A DNA stretch of 64,000 nucleotides from NORP309 sp964352735 (GTDB lineage Bacteria; Pseudomonadota; Gammaproteobacteria; Xanthomonadales; Marinicellaceae). The stretch lies in the NCBI GenBank assembly GCA_964352735.1, contig CAYGTC010000006.1, positions 1 through 64,000 of the forward strand, given 5' to 3'. The notes under the pieces are model-generated. The model did not search any database. It worked only from the letters and a program-made list of their open reading frames with translations, and was not told where the DNA came from. Every line of letters begins with the position of its first letter. Within the stretch, counting starts at the first letter, position 1. A program made the position numbers and the translations under genes. Shown here piece after piece: positions 44,598 through 55,202 of the stretch.

Positions 44598-47500
44598 ATG
44601 AGTAATATTGAACAAATAGATTTTTCAACATTGATTTGGGTTAAAAAAGAGTTAGATGAAACCCTAAATAGGGCACAAACTGCAATAGAGGAGTATGTTG
44701 AAAATCCAGAGGATGAAAATCAACTGCAATTTTGCGCTACTTATTTGCATCAAGTTCAAGGAACTTTAAAAATGGTTGAGCTCTATGGCGCAGCTATGGT
44801 CGCTGAAGAAATGGAACAAGTGGCGAAAAAGATCCTCAATAAAGAAGTAGACTCAGAAAAAGATGCTTTTGAAGTTTTAATGCGAGGCATTATTTTATTA
44901 CCAGATTATTTAGAAAGAATACAGTTGGGATATAAAGATATTCCAATGGTGTTACTGCCGCTGGTTAATGATTTACGAACAGTGAAAGGCGATCAACTTT
45001 TATCAGAGAGTGCTCTTTTCAATCCGGATTTAAGCATAGGCTTACCTGAGTCAGCAATGAATAGTTCATTTAAACTGTCTGAAAGCCAATTAAATCAAGT
45101 TGTGAAAAAAATCAGATCAGCATATCAAGTTTGTCTTCTTAATTGGATCAAAGATCATGAAGTTTTAACCAACCTCAAAAAAATTCAAATCATCGTTGAT
45201 AAACTCAAAACGGTATTAACGGTGCAAGATGAAAAACAATTATTTTGGGTTGCAGGTGGATTATTTGAAGCACTTATCAGTGGAGGTTTAGAGAAATCTG
45301 TTACTGTAAAACAGTTGGGTGCCAGATTAGATCAAGCCATGCGTCTATTGACCGAATCTCAACATAGCCAAGATAAACCATACAGAAAATTGACCAATAG
45401 TTTTCTTTACTATGTTGCACTTGCTGACAGTAAAGACAGACGAATTAATGAAATTCAAACATTTTTCAGATTGTCAGATTTTATCTCTGATGATGTTGAA
45501 ATTGAGAAGGCTCAAAGCAGTTTATCCGGTAAGAATCGAGAATTATTAGAATCTGTAACCAGTGTGATTAAAGAGGACTTGATGAGCATTCAAGAAAATC
45601 TTGATCTCTATAACAGAAATGAAAATGCAGATGTGACAGATTTGGAAAGCATCATTACATCCTTACGCAAAATTTCTGATACTTTAGGAATTATTGGCAT
45701 CGGAGTTGCTCGTTCAAGAATTATCACCGTAAATGAAAAACTTGAAGAAAATGCTAAAAATGGTCAACGGGTCAGTAAAGATACAATAATGAACGTTGCT
45801 GAAGTTCTATTATTTGTTGAATCGTCATTGGATGAAAATATTCTATCTTTGGGTAATCAAGAGCAAAAGGACACAAATGATGAAGACTTGATTCCTTCAT
45901 CAGAAATGAAGAAAATTATGGATTCTTTGGCCAAAGAATCAATTAACAATTTACAGAAAGTAAAACAAAATTACGTTCAGTTTATTGAAGCTCCATGGAA
46001 TAAAGAAAGTATTGAATCATCGCCGAAACTATTGAAAGAAATAGGTGGTGCTTTAAAAATGTCTGGTTTGAATGATGTAGCAGCAGAAGTTGATAGAGTT
46101 GAAGAGTTTACCAGTAAATACATGTTGGAACCAAATTATAAACCAACTGTGGATCAACTGGATTTATTAGCCGAGTCAGTTGCCAGTCTAGAATATTATT
46201 TAGAATATCTAAGCAATGGCACTAAAGGTGAGCAGAGTATTTTAAACTTGGCCAAATCAAACATTAAGTTATTGTTTAAATCTGTTGAAGGAGTTGAATT
46301 GGGCCAAAAAGAAGTGGAGGCTTTGGATGCTGACTTGGATCAAATGTCAGATGATGAATTTGATATGGAGTTGGACATGGCGGATGATGTTGACTATGAA
46401 GAGGAATCTGAAGAGGAAACATATGATCAATTATTGGCTGATGAAAGTGAATTAAAGGATGAAGACGATGTTAATGATGTTGTTGATATTGAAAAGAATT
46501 TAGAAGCTGAAGAAACGGAACAAGAGCATAATTTAATTGTGTCATTCAGTGATGATACTGATGATGACATTAAAGAGGTGTTTTTAGAAGAATTTGAAGA
46601 AGAGTTAGAGCACCTAAATTCTATTTACCCTAGATGGAAAAAGAACCCTGATGATCAATATGAATTACTGGGTGAAATTCGTAGAATCTTTCATACATTG
46701 AAAGGCAGTGGAAGATTGGTTGGAGCGGCAGCCATTGGTGATTTTAGTTGGAAAATGGAAGACCTTACCAACATGATTTTGAATAAATCACAAGATGTTA
46801 GTCTATCTTATTTATTAGTTATGGAACGTTCAGTTGAATTATTGCCTGGTTTATTAGAATCATTACAAAATGAATCTGTTGTGCCTAATGGTTATCATTT
46901 ATTGGTTGATGCTGCAGATAGGGTGGCAAATAAAGAGACAATAACTGAGCAAGATTTGATTCCAGTTGTTAAACAAGAAATACAAGCACCTGAATCAGAA
47001 CAAGAAGCCCAAGAAGATGCGTCTTTATATATTGATGAAGACATGTTAAGTGAATCTGATACCGAAGAAGAGCCAAATCTCAGTGAAACAACAGATACGA
47101 AATCAGAGGATGATAATGCTGAGGATGCCTCTGAAAATGATAACTCTACATCATTAGATGATCAAATATCACAGGATTCTAATCTGGAGCTGATAGAGGA
47201 AACTGAGAGTGATGATGGTGAGCATTCATTAGAGTTGATAGATGAAGAAGTTGAGGCCGTTGAGCCTGTAGAAGATGCAAATCAATCTATCGATAGTGAT
47301 TTAGCAGTTGATAATAGTGAAGAATTATTGGATCAGGACGATGCTTTATCATTGTTGCCATTAGAAGATGAACCTGATCAAGACACCGAAGATGAAATAA
47401 CTGATGAATTGCCAGAAGTTTCAGAACAAGACTTATCAGCAGATAATGATGATATTAATGGATTGACTTTAGAGCCATTAGACGATGATAGTACACAAGA

Positions 47501-50500
47501 ACTTGATGAACAAGATGAAACAAATGATATTAAGGATGAGTCATTTGAGTTTGATGACAGTACTTTATCCTTAGATCCATTAGAAGAAACGGAAGAATCA
47601 CAAGATGAGGAAGCCAATTCAGACGATAATGAATACGAATTAGATAGTAAGTTTGACTTTGCAGATGGAGATTTAGCTCTAGAACCATTGAGTGACAGCT
47701 CAAATGATGAAAATGTCAATGAGCTTGATTTGGAAATAGAGTTAGAAGGTTTGGATGGTGTTGATGCCACAGAGTTAAATGAAGAAAATCAAGCAGAACT
47801 TTCTGATGATGAATCGGATAGTGTTGATGATTTAGAACTTGAAATAGAATTAGAAAGTGTTGATGCTGCTGAAATAAATCAAGAAAATCAATTTGACCTC
47901 TCAGAAGGCGAATCTGAAGCAGTTGAAGTTTCAGAATTAGAAATAGAGTTAGATGATTTTGAAAGTGATTTCGATGTCACTGAATTAAACGAAGAAAGTC
48001 AAGCAGAGCCTTCTGAGCATGAAGCTGATAAAGTTGAAGATCTAGAGTTGGAATTAGAGTTAGAGGCTTCTGAAAGTGATGTTGATGCCCCTGTATTAAA
48101 TGATGAAAATCAAACAGAACCTTCTGATGATCAACCTGACGGAGTTGATGATTTAGAATTAGAAATTGAGTTAGATGCAGTAGATCAAAATAACTTTGTT
48201 GATGAAGTTCAAACAAATGACTTAACTGAAGAAAATCAGACATTGTCAGTTGGAGACAATTTTGATTACAGTAAAATTGAAAATGATTCAAGTGTAGAAT
48301 CAGATCAATTAGATTTTGACGAAACTACAGATGATGAAATTGATAAGGGAAGTATTGAAGAGTCAAATAGTAATGAAGATTTATCAGTTGATCCTGTATT
48401 TGTTGAAATATTACAACAAGAAGTTGAGGGTCACTTAAAAGACATAGAAGAATTTGTAAATACAGCTAAAGCAAGCGAAAACAATCAATCAACAGAAAAA
48501 TTCATTAGAGTTGTTCATACTTTAAACGGTGCGGCCAATATGGCATCTGTTGACAGTATAGTTGCGATGACAACGCCACTCGAGCTTGCAGCAAAATTGA
48601 CCAGTGATATGAATAAGGATTTCAGTACTGAAACAGTTGAAAAAATCCTTGAGCTTAAGAATGAAGCCTCTGACATTATGAAAGATTTGTCAAATCGTTC
48701 TCAAGTTAATGAAGTCACTTCAAATTTAGGTGAGTATTTTAAAGGCGTTTATGCTGCATTAGAAGAAAGTAGCAATCATGATGTAGCTACTATTGATGAT
48801 ACACCATCCGAATTTGATTTATCACAATTTATTGATGGTACAGATGCTGATTCAACAAGTGATGAGAAAGCATTTGATAACAATGATCTCTCCAATGATG
48901 TTGATTATGACTTACACTTAACTGATGAGACAATAGAAGATAGTCTTGATGAAGAATTGTCAATTGAAGATATTAACTTTAATGATCAATCAGATGTTGA
49001 TGAAGGCTTTGCTTCGCCAGCAATTGAAGAAGAACCTGTTCAAGAAGAAGAGACTGATTCAGGTGACTTTACAGAAATTGAAACACAAGAAGATGGTATA
49101 GAACAGTCAATCATTGATGATATTGAAGCTGATTTTGCTGAAATTGATGGTCAAAGTAATGATGCAATCGATCAAGAAGAAAAAGCATGGCATGATTCCT
49201 CTCCTGTAATTTCAATGAGTTATGCCGAGGGTTCAAATACCAATGAAGAAAACGTCAGTGAAATTGATGAAGAGCTGTTAGAAATATTTAAAGAAGAAGC
49301 CGATGATATTCTTGATAGAACAGAACATGTACTGTCAGATTTAGAAGAAAATCCCAAAGATTTAACATTGATAGTGGCACTACAGCGTGACTTGCATACG
49401 CTTAAAGGTGGTGCCAGAATGGCTGGCCTTGAAAATATTGGTGAATTAAGTCATGTACTAGAATCCTTATTGGAAATCATCAGTGAAGATGGCAGAAATA
49501 TAGATGTCAATATATTACATGCCATTCAAGATGCATTCGATCAATTAAATAGAATGAAAGAAGAAAAGGATTTTGGTCAAAGTTATGACATCAATCCAAG
49601 CTTAAATCATATTAAACATTTGGTTGGACTTGATGATGCTGCAATACCTGAAGAATCTAAGTTGGATCAAGTATATTTTGATCCAGCAGCAACAGATGTT
49701 GCTGAAGAATTGGACGATACGGTAGAAAAAGAATCTGTACAGAAGAAATCTAATGTACTGTCAGGCAATCAAATTAAAGTTAATTCAGAACTTTTGGATA
49801 ACTTGGTAAATTATGCTGGTGAAGTGAGTATTTATCGTTCTCGATTAGAGCAGGAAGTCGGTTCATTCCGGGTTAACTTATCTGAGTTGGGTAACACAGT
49901 TGCTAGGATTAAAGAGCAATTACGTAAGTTAGATGTTGAAACGGAAGCTCAAATTATGTCGACTTTCCAAACCAGCAATGATCATGAAGGTTTTGATCCA
50001 TTAGAAATGGATAGATTTTCACAATTGCAACAATTGTCGCGCTCATTGGCAGAATCTGTATCGGATTTAACCAGCATTCACAGTTATCTTGATGATGTTG
50101 CGAGAACTTCAGATAATCTATTAATGCAGCAGTCTCGAGTGAATACAGAGTTGCAAGAAGGGTTAATGGAAACTCGTCTGGTTTCATTTAATTCTATTGT
50201 TCCACGTATGAGACGTTTGATTCGAACCACTTCAAAAGAGTTGAACAAACCAGTACGAATGGAGGTACATGGTGCAGAAGGAGAAATGGATAAAACGGTT
50301 CTAGAGGGTGTTATTGCACCATTAGAACATATGTTAAGGAATGCTTTAGCTCACGGTATTGAAAAAGATCGTACGGAGCATAATAAACCTGCTGAAGGGA
50401 CAATAATTATAGATGTCAGGCGTGAAGCCACAGAAGTTGTCATTACAGTAGCAGATGATGGTGCAGGTATTAATCGTAAAAGAGTGCAAGAAATAGCTGA

Positions 50501-51575
50501 GAAAAAAGGCCTCATCAAACCTGGAATGAAGTTAAGAGATGAAAACATTGATCGTTTAATTCTCAATAGTGGTTTTTCAACAGTTGAAGAAGTATCCAAA
50601 CTTGCTGGTCGTGGTGTTGGGATGGATGTAGTCAGTAACCAGATTAACTTGTTAGGTGGCAGTCTTGATATCAGTTCAGAAACTAATGTAGGTACAAAGT
50701 TTCATATCCGTTTACCCTATACCTTGGCTCTATCTAGTGCATTATTGGTAGAAATTGCAGAAGTTATTTATGCCATTCCTGTATCGGGTCTCGAGGGAAT
50801 CATCAGGATGCCTTACGATGATTACAAACAAAATATGTCCCAAGCCAACTATATTTATGAATACGTTAACGAAGAGTATTTGGTTCAAGAATTAGATAAG
50901 TTATTGGATCTTGATTCTGAAGTTGTGATTGAAAATAACCAAATTCCATTGGTAATGATTCGTTCAGGTAACCAAGGTGTTGCATTAAGAGTCGATCGGA
51001 TTTTAGGCTCACGTGAGATTGTTGTTAAGACGGTTGGTTCACAGATATCCAGTGTTCCAGGTATTTATGGCGCAACCATTCTTGGTGATGGTAATGTGGT
51101 TTTGATTCTCGATATCATTCCATTATCGAGATCATATATTAAGAAACTTGAAAGTCTGGACTATGATGCTGAATTATATGCTCAGGAAGAAATCGAAAAA
51201 GATCCAATTGTTATGATTGTGGATGATTCAATTACAATGAGAAAAGTTGGTGAAAGAATTCTTAGAAGAAACAATTACGATGTGGTGACTGCCAAAGATG
51301 GTCTTGATGCACTGGATAATCTTAAAGAAGTTATACCTGATGTGATGCTGCTTGATATTGAAATGCCAAGAATGGATGGATATGAATTGGCGATTGAAAT
51401 GAAGAAAGAAGAAAAATATGCTGGTATTCCAATCATTATGATTACTTCAAGAACTGGTGAGAAACACAGACAAAAAGCGATTGATTTAGGTGTTGACAGA
51501 TATTTAGGTAAACCATATCAGGAAGCGGATTTATTAGAAAATATTAGTGACTTAATTGAACAAAGTAAAGGATAA
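44598..51575 (+). CDS. chpA: ChpA: multi-Hpt histidine kinase-response regulator for type IV pili
   Basis: 2325 residues. Several N-terminal Hpt-like helical segments come first, one with HQVQGTLKM at about 51 that looks degenerate. Three complete Hpt histidines follow: H699 (IFHTLKGSG), H1307 (VHTLNGAA) and H1600 (LHTLKGGA). Then come P3/dimer and HATPase domains with MLRNALAHGIE near 1915 and GRGVGMD, a CheW-like domain (about 2040-2170), and a C-terminal receiver with D2253. Long acidic linkers lie around 570-650, 790-1260 and 1380-1545, and contain five tandem repeats (see separate entry). It is larger than many ChpA proteins in the linkers, with canonical kinase motifs. Confidence 0.95.
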   Translation: MSNIEQIDFSTLIWVKKELDETLNRAQTAIEEYVENPEDENQLQFCATYLHQVQGTLKMVELYGAAMVAEEMEQVAKKILNKEVDSEKDAFEVLMRGIILLPDYLERIQLGYKDIPMVLLPLVNDLRTVKGDQLLSESALFNPDLSIGLPESAMNSSFKLSESQLNQVVKKIRSAYQVCLLNWIKDHEVLTNLKKIQIIVDKLKTVLTVQDEKQLFWVAGGLFEALISGGLEKSVTVKQLGARLDQAMRLLTESQHSQDKPYRKLTNSFLYYVALADSKDRRINEIQTFFRLSDFISDDVEIEKAQSSLSGKNRELLESVTSVIKEDLMSIQENLDLYNRNENADVTDLESIITSLRKISDTLGIIGIGVARSRIITVNEKLEENAKNGQRVSKDTIMNVAEVLLFVESSLDENILSLGNQEQKDTNDEDLIPSSEMKKIMDSLAKESINNLQKVKQNYVQFIEAPWNKESIESSPKLLKEIGGALKMSGLNDVAAEVDRVEEFTSKYMLEPNYKPTVDQLDLLAESVASLEYYLEYLSNGTKGEQSILNLAKSNIKLLFKSVEGVELGQKEVEALDADLDQMSDDEFDMELDMADDVDYEEESEEETYDQLLADESELKDEDDVNDVVDIEKNLEAEETEQEHNLIVSFSDDTDDDIKEVFLEEFEEELEHLNSIYPRWKKNPDDQYELLGEIRRIFHTLKGSGRLVGAAAIGDFSWKMEDLTNMILNKSQDVSLSYLLVMERSVELLPGLLESLQNESVVPNGYHLLVDAADRVANKETITEQDLIPVVKQEIQAPESEQEAQEDASLYIDEDMLSESDTEEEPNLSETTDTKSEDDNAEDASENDNSTSLDDQISQDSNLELIEETESDDGEHSLELIDEEVEAVEPVEDANQSIDSDLAVDNSEELLDQDDALSLLPLEDEPDQDTEDEITDELPEVSEQDLSADNDDINGLTLEPLDDDSTQELDEQDETNDIKDESFEFDDSTLSLDPLEETEESQDEEANSDDNEYELDSKFDFADGDLALEPLSDSSNDENVNELDLEIELEGLDGVDATELNEENQAELSDDESDSVDDLELEIELESVDAAEINQENQFDLSEGESEAVEVSELEIELDDFESDFDVTELNEESQAEPSEHEADKVEDLELELELEASESDVDAPVLNDENQTEPSDDQPDGVDDLELEIELDAVDQNNFVDEVQTNDLTEENQTLSVGDNFDYSKIENDSSVESDQLDFDETTDDEIDKGSIEESNSNEDLSVDPVFVEILQQEVEGHLKDIEEFVNTAKASENNQSTEKFIRVVHTLNGAANMASVDSIVAMTTPLELAAKLTSDMNKDFSTETVEKILELKNEASDIMKDLSNRSQVNEVTSNLGEYFKGVYAALEESSNHDVATIDDTPSEFDLSQFIDGTDADSTSDEKAFDNNDLSNDVDYDLHLTDETIEDSLDEELSIEDINFNDQSDVDEGFASPAIEEEPVQEEETDSGDFTEIETQEDGIEQSIIDDIEADFAEIDGQSNDAIDQEEKAWHDSSPVISMSYAEGSNTNEENVSEIDEELLEIFKEEADDILDRTEHVLSDLEENPKDLTLIVALQRDLHTLKGGARMAGLENIGELSHVLESLLEIISEDGRNIDVNILHAIQDAFDQLNRMKEEKDFGQSYDINPSLNHIKHLVGLDDAAIPEESKLDQVYFDPAATDVAEELDDTVEKESVQKKSNVLSGNQIKVNSELLDNLVNYAGEVSIYRSRLEQEVGSFRVNLSELGNTVARIKEQLRKLDVETEAQIMSTFQTSNDHEGFDPLEMDRFSQLQQLSRSLAESVSDLTSIHSYLDDVARTSDNLLMQQSRVNTELQEGLMETRLVSFNSIVPRMRRLIRTTSKELNKPVRMEVHGAEGEMDKTVLEGVIAPLEHMLRNALAHGIEKDRTEHNKPAEGTIIIDVRREATEVVITVADDGAGINRKRVQEIAEKKGLIKPGMKLRDENIDRLILNSGFSTVEEVSKLAGRGVGMDVVSNQINLLGGSLDISSETNVGTKFHIRLPYTLALSSALLVEIAEVIYAIPVSGLEGIIRMPYDDYKQNMSQANYIYEYVNEEYLVQELDKLLDLDSEVVIENNQIPLVMIRSGNQGVALRVDRILGSREIVVKTVGSQISSVPGIYGATILGDGNVVLILDIIPLSRSYIKKLESLDYDAELYAQEEIEKDPIVMIVDDSITMRKVGERILRRNNYDVVTAKDGLDALDNLKEVIPDVMLLDIEMPRMDGYELAIEMKKEEKYAGIPIIMITSRTGEKHRQKAIDLGVDRYLGKPYQEADLLENISDLIEQSKG
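47721..48230 (+). repeat. Five tandem acidic repeats inside chpA
   Basis: Residues about 1042-1210 of ChpA hold five imperfect repeats with a period of 33 to 37 residues. The core is LELEIEL followed by Asp/Ser/Ala-rich residues, then NEENQ and an acidic Ser-rich turn. Unit anchors (the I or L of LEIEL) begin at 47736, 47844, 47943, 48054 and 48165. They probably arose by in-frame duplications that lengthen an acidic linker. Confidence 0.85.
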
Positions 51576-52533
51576 ACACAAGATCGGATTGATCCATATT
51601 GGTAAAAGAGAAAAATCTGGTCTGCAAATTTCTGAAAAATTAAGACAGCATGAATTTGTTGTAACAGAATGGGATGTTGTTGATTATTGCGATCAACTTG
51701 AAGGCATAGCTGATGTCGAAGTAATTGTAGTGAACATCGGTATAGTGGAATACGATTATGATGACTTGTTGTGTTATTTGTTTGAAAAAGACATAAAAGT
51801 AATCATCAATGAAGCAATGTTGACTAATAAACTTTCTGGTCAAAAGAGACAGAGCTGGGAGAGACATTTACTAAATAAAATAGATTCATCATTCAGTGTT
51901 TTACCTATAGATACGGGAAAAGAACGAGTCATACAATCCTCTGTTGATTTTAAAAAAATTGGCATACAGCAAGTATGGATATTAGCCGCATCAATAGGAG
52001 GACCAGAATCAGTTCAGCAATTTTTATCTGTATTTAAAGGTGGGGAAAAGATATTATTTATCGTTCTTCAACACATTGATAAAACGTTTCAACCCATGTT
52101 GGCTGAGCAATTTGAACAAAATAGTGAGTTAAATGTAAAAATGCCGATTTCTGGTATGAAAGTAAAACCATCACAATGTATCATTTATCCCACTGATGAA
52201 CATTTGCATTTTGATGATAAAGGTGTGTTAGATTTAACTGTGATCAATGATGTCTATGCATTTTCTCCCTGTATTGATGAAGGGAGTAAAAAGCTTTTAA
52301 GCAACATTGATAATGTAAATATAGCGGTATTCAGTGGTATGTCAACTGATGGTATTGAAGCCGCAAAAATGGTAAATAAGCAGGGTAATAAAGTGATCAC
52401 TCAAACTGAAGAAAGCTGTGTGTTATCTACTATAATATCCGGAATAAAAAAAGAAATAACAATAGATTTTGAAGGCACTCCAGCTGAAATGGCAAATTAC
52501 ATACTTCAGCAGGGTGACCACATTAATGCATAA
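51556..52533 (+). CDS. chpB: Protein-glutamate methylesterase ChpB (CheB domain)
   Basis: A 325-residue protein. The C-terminal CheB esterase has catalytic triad S146 (AASIGGPES), H173 (LQHIDKTFQP) and D265 (GMSTDGIEA). The first 115 residues look like a degenerate receiver-type domain without a recognisable phospho-Asp. It removes methyl groups from PilJ. No ATG start exists: the frame opens from TTG at 51556 (20-base overlap with chpA), and another TTG lies near 51589. The true start is therefore unclear. Confidence 0.88.
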   Translation: MNKVKDKHKIGLIHIGKREKSGLQISEKLRQHEFVVTEWDVVDYCDQLEGIADVEVIVVNIGIVEYDYDDLLCYLFEKDIKVIINEAMLTNKLSGQKRQSWERHLLNKIDSSFSVLPIDTGKERVIQSSVDFKKIGIQQVWILAASIGGPESVQQFLSVFKGGEKILFIVLQHIDKTFQPMLAEQFEQNSELNVKMPISGMKVKPSQCIIYPTDEHLHFDDKGVLDLTVINDVYAFSPCIDEGSKKLLSNIDNVNIAVFSGMSTDGIEAAKMVNKQGNKVITQTEESCVLSTIISGIKKEITIDFEGTPAEMANYILQQGDHINA

Positions 52534-52546
52534 CAGGAGGCAATAA

Positions 52547-53011
52547 ATGTCTAATGAAATTCGGGGAATTATGATTCCTGCTGCCAAAGATAAAAAAGTA
52601 TTATTACCCAATGCAATTATTGCTGAGGTTATTTCATGTAATCAGCTAAATGCGATAGAAAATGCCCCCGTCTGGTTGCTAGGAAGTTTTAATTGGCGTG
52701 GTTATGAAATACCTGTTATTTGCTATGAGACGTTGGCCAAGGGAAGCAACCCTCATAGAACAAAAGTAGCCAGGGTAGCGGTCATTAAGGCTTTAGGTGA
52801 TATTGAAGTTATGCCATATTTTGCTATGGTTGTTGAAGGTGTACCGAGGTTACAATTGATCACGCAAGGTGATTTACAAGTTCACGAATCTGATGAAAAT
52901 GACAGTAATGCAATTGCTTCAAAAATTACTGTACATGATGAAATGTCTGAAATACCAAATATCCGCTATATTGAGCATGTTTTAAATCTTGCAATGCCCA
53001 AAGATAAGTAA
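52547..53011 (+). CDS. chpC: CheW-like protein ChpC
   Basis: A 154-residue CheW-fold protein, second coupling protein of the Pil/Chp system. Segments IMIPAAKDKKVLLPNAIIAEV and APVWLLGSFNWRGYEIPV show the beta barrel. A strong AGGAGG ribosome site precedes the ATG. It lies directly after chpB and is the last gene of the cluster. A terminator-like hairpin follows. Confidence 0.9.
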   Translation: MSNEIRGIMIPAAKDKKVLLPNAIIAEVISCNQLNAIENAPVWLLGSFNWRGYEIPVICYETLAKGSNPHRTKVARVAVIKALGDIEVMPYFAMVVEGVPRLQLITQGDLQVHESDENDSNAIASKITVHDEMSEIPNIRYIEHVLNLAMPKDK

Positions 53012-53079
53012 GTATTGAATTAATGGTTCTCGATTTGCTCTGTTTTCGAAAGAATGATTAAATTCATTTTGTTCTTTTA

Positions 53080-53116
53080 TTGAAAGTTTTATCAATGGTT
53101 TTGGTAAAACTTTCAA
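53080..53116. terminator. Terminator-like hairpin between chpC and cytochrome gene
   Basis: Perfect 12-bp arms TTGAAAGTTTTA and TAAAACTTTCAA flank a 13-base loop, midway between convergent genes. The AT-rich stem lacks a long T-run, so its strength is uncertain. Confidence 0.55.
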
Positions 53117-53178
53117 ACAGCTTTTATATCCCTGCCTGATTTTTATAATTTAACAGTATCACATGTCTTTGATGTGCG

Positions 53179-55080
53179 TTATTCTCCTATTTCGATTTGT
53201 TTGCTTTCACTCATGGCCACTTCGCGTAAAGCCAATAATTGCTGGATATCAAGTTGATAGTTATCGCTTAATAATGCACCATTGGGAGGAGTTGGCCAGC
53301 CTGAACGGTCGATTCTATTAAATGCAGCCCAGATATTGATGAGTATCTCATTTCGATCGTTTGCAATGGATATGAAATCAAAATTTTTCATGGATTTCTT
53401 CATGTATACAAACTCTTGTGATTCTACCAATAATGAATCAAGTATTGAATTGAGTGCCTTGTATGCAAAACGTCTGATTGCAGGATAGGTATCTTCCATA
53501 GCAAAAAGTAAATGCGGCATTAAAAATATCTTATTGCCATTTTTTAAATGTTGTTGATTCAAATTAATATCATTAGCAGCTATTGATCTTTCAACAGGGT
53601 CACCAGAATGAAGTTGGTAAATGACTTGAATGATATCAGTTTGATTATCTGACTGTATTTGTGAATATTGTGGCCAAATGTTTTTACTGTTTTCAATAAC
53701 CCATTTGGGTTTTTTATCCAAGTGGCATGACACACATGCATTGGGTTTATTATTGTTGAATTCTTCGATAGGGTTAGGAGACTCGATTTTATGACTTCTA
53801 TGAAAGGTCATAACTCCATAAACAATTTTAGGCATGTGGCAATTATAACAAAGGCTTCCATCGGAATTTTCTGAATGGCCAGTATGCAATGTGATATTAT
53901 CACTCAAATTCTGATGACACGATAAGCATGCACTATTGGTTCTTTTTTCATCGGTAATCATGCCTTTTGGATCGCCACCATGCATAGAATGACAGTCATT
54001 ACAGGTTAAATCTGCTTGTAAATGGCATTCTGATTGAAGTATGCCTTGGTATTCATATGCGGTGAGGCGTGGAGTACCATCATGCCAAAATCTTTGCTCA
54101 AATAAATTGGATTTTGCAGCGCTTATATAGGATTCCTTCCATACTGGGTTGACATGAGTTTGCAAAACATCACCTGGTCGATATGTTGGCCCATCTTCCA
54201 TCCAGGTTCGTGCCAGTGCATAAGTTTTGGGTGTTCTTTGTCCATGACATTGTCCGCATATGTCCATTGATTTTTTAGCAGAAAGTTTATCTGGGTTAAT
54301 GATGCTCTTATCTTCATCATCACTATAGTGCATGTAGTATTTTCTAATGGGATTTTGATTGAGATCGATATGGTCTTGGCCGCTGGCATGACAAGACTCA
54401 CAACCAATACCTAAATCACTGACATGAGAATCAAAACGTGAATCCACTTTTAAATTGAGTGGTGCACCTGCTTTGGTTTTGGCTACAAGATTATCATAGT
54501 TCGTCATATTGGGTTGAATGCCAGTGTTGTGGCAAAAAATACAATTCTGATTCCATATGGCATTGTGGCTATCAAAGGCTTGATTATCGTTGCCTAAAAA
54601 TGCGCCATTTAAATGAACCCATCGTTTATCCTCAATGTGCCACAGTATCTCTAAACGGTAATAATTACCTTGGGTTCCCTCTGTTTTTGCCAGATATTGT
54701 TGGTAACGCCTGGATCCAACGGTACGTGAGATTTCTAATGTTTTGATTAATTTTTTAGTATCAGGTTGATAATATTCAAAATAGTATTTTTTGTTTTTTC
54801 TGACAGGCCGAATGGTAGTTCCCCAATAGGTTACGTCTGTTCCGTCAAATCTTCCTTCAACAGTGCCTTCACTGGCTTCTTGTGTCATTGTTCGATGGTA
54901 TGTTTTGTGCCATGAAGCGTAGTTTTCCTGATGGCATTCTTGACAGTTTTGTGCTCCAGAGTAATCTCCGTTATGGAAATCTACAACAATTGAAGCAGAA
55001 TCTTTAGCATAAAGGTATGCATAAATACCAAGACAGGATATCAATAATAAAACAGCAAATGGCATAATTTTTTTAATCAT
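53179..55080 (-). CDS. Octaheme-type multiheme cytochrome c with C-terminal HEAT-like region
   Basis: A 633-residue exported protein. The N-terminal hydrophobic segment (about 5-24) is a signal or anchor. Eight CXXCH heme sites follow: CQECH, CIFCH, CESCH, CGQCH, CNDCH, CLSCH, CYNCH and CVSCH. Extra histidines nearby can be axial ligands. Residues about 480-610 form helical repeats resembling HEAT repeats. Multiheme c-cytochromes move electrons in the periplasm or reduce small molecules. I cannot place it in a named reductase family, and no assembly or partner genes sit beside it. Cytochrome c maturation genes are not in the window. Confidence 0.85.
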   Translation of the reverse strand: MIKKIMPFAVLLLISCLGIYAYLYAKDSASIVVDFHNGDYSGAQNCQECHQENYASWHKTYHRTMTQEASEGTVEGRFDGTDVTYWGTTIRPVRKNKKYYFEYYQPDTKKLIKTLEISRTVGSRRYQQYLAKTEGTQGNYYRLEILWHIEDKRWVHLNGAFLGNDNQAFDSHNAIWNQNCIFCHNTGIQPNMTNYDNLVAKTKAGAPLNLKVDSRFDSHVSDLGIGCESCHASGQDHIDLNQNPIRKYYMHYSDDEDKSIINPDKLSAKKSMDICGQCHGQRTPKTYALARTWMEDGPTYRPGDVLQTHVNPVWKESYISAAKSNLFEQRFWHDGTPRLTAYEYQGILQSECHLQADLTCNDCHSMHGGDPKGMITDEKRTNSACLSCHQNLSDNITLHTGHSENSDGSLCYNCHMPKIVYGVMTFHRSHKIESPNPIEEFNNNKPNACVSCHLDKKPKWVIENSKNIWPQYSQIQSDNQTDIIQVIYQLHSGDPVERSIAANDINLNQQHLKNGNKIFLMPHLLFAMEDTYPAIRRFAYKALNSILDSLLVESQEFVYMKKSMKNFDFISIANDRNEILINIWAAFNRIDRSGWPTPPNGALLSDNYQLDIQQLLALREVAMSESKQIEIGE

Positions 55081-55202
55081 CTATACCATTATAAATTTCA
55101 TGCACAGATAATCATAGATATCTCCTTAGATAAATTGAATTTGATTATAAAAAAGATGTCTATGGTGTATGATATCTGCTGAAGAGAAAATTTAAATAAT
55201 TG

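Noticed and set aside
47378..48291. Long minus-strand open frames opposite chpA
   Set aside because: They are Ser-, Leu-, His- and Gln-rich mirror images of the acidic repeat codons, with no ribosome sites or family motifs.
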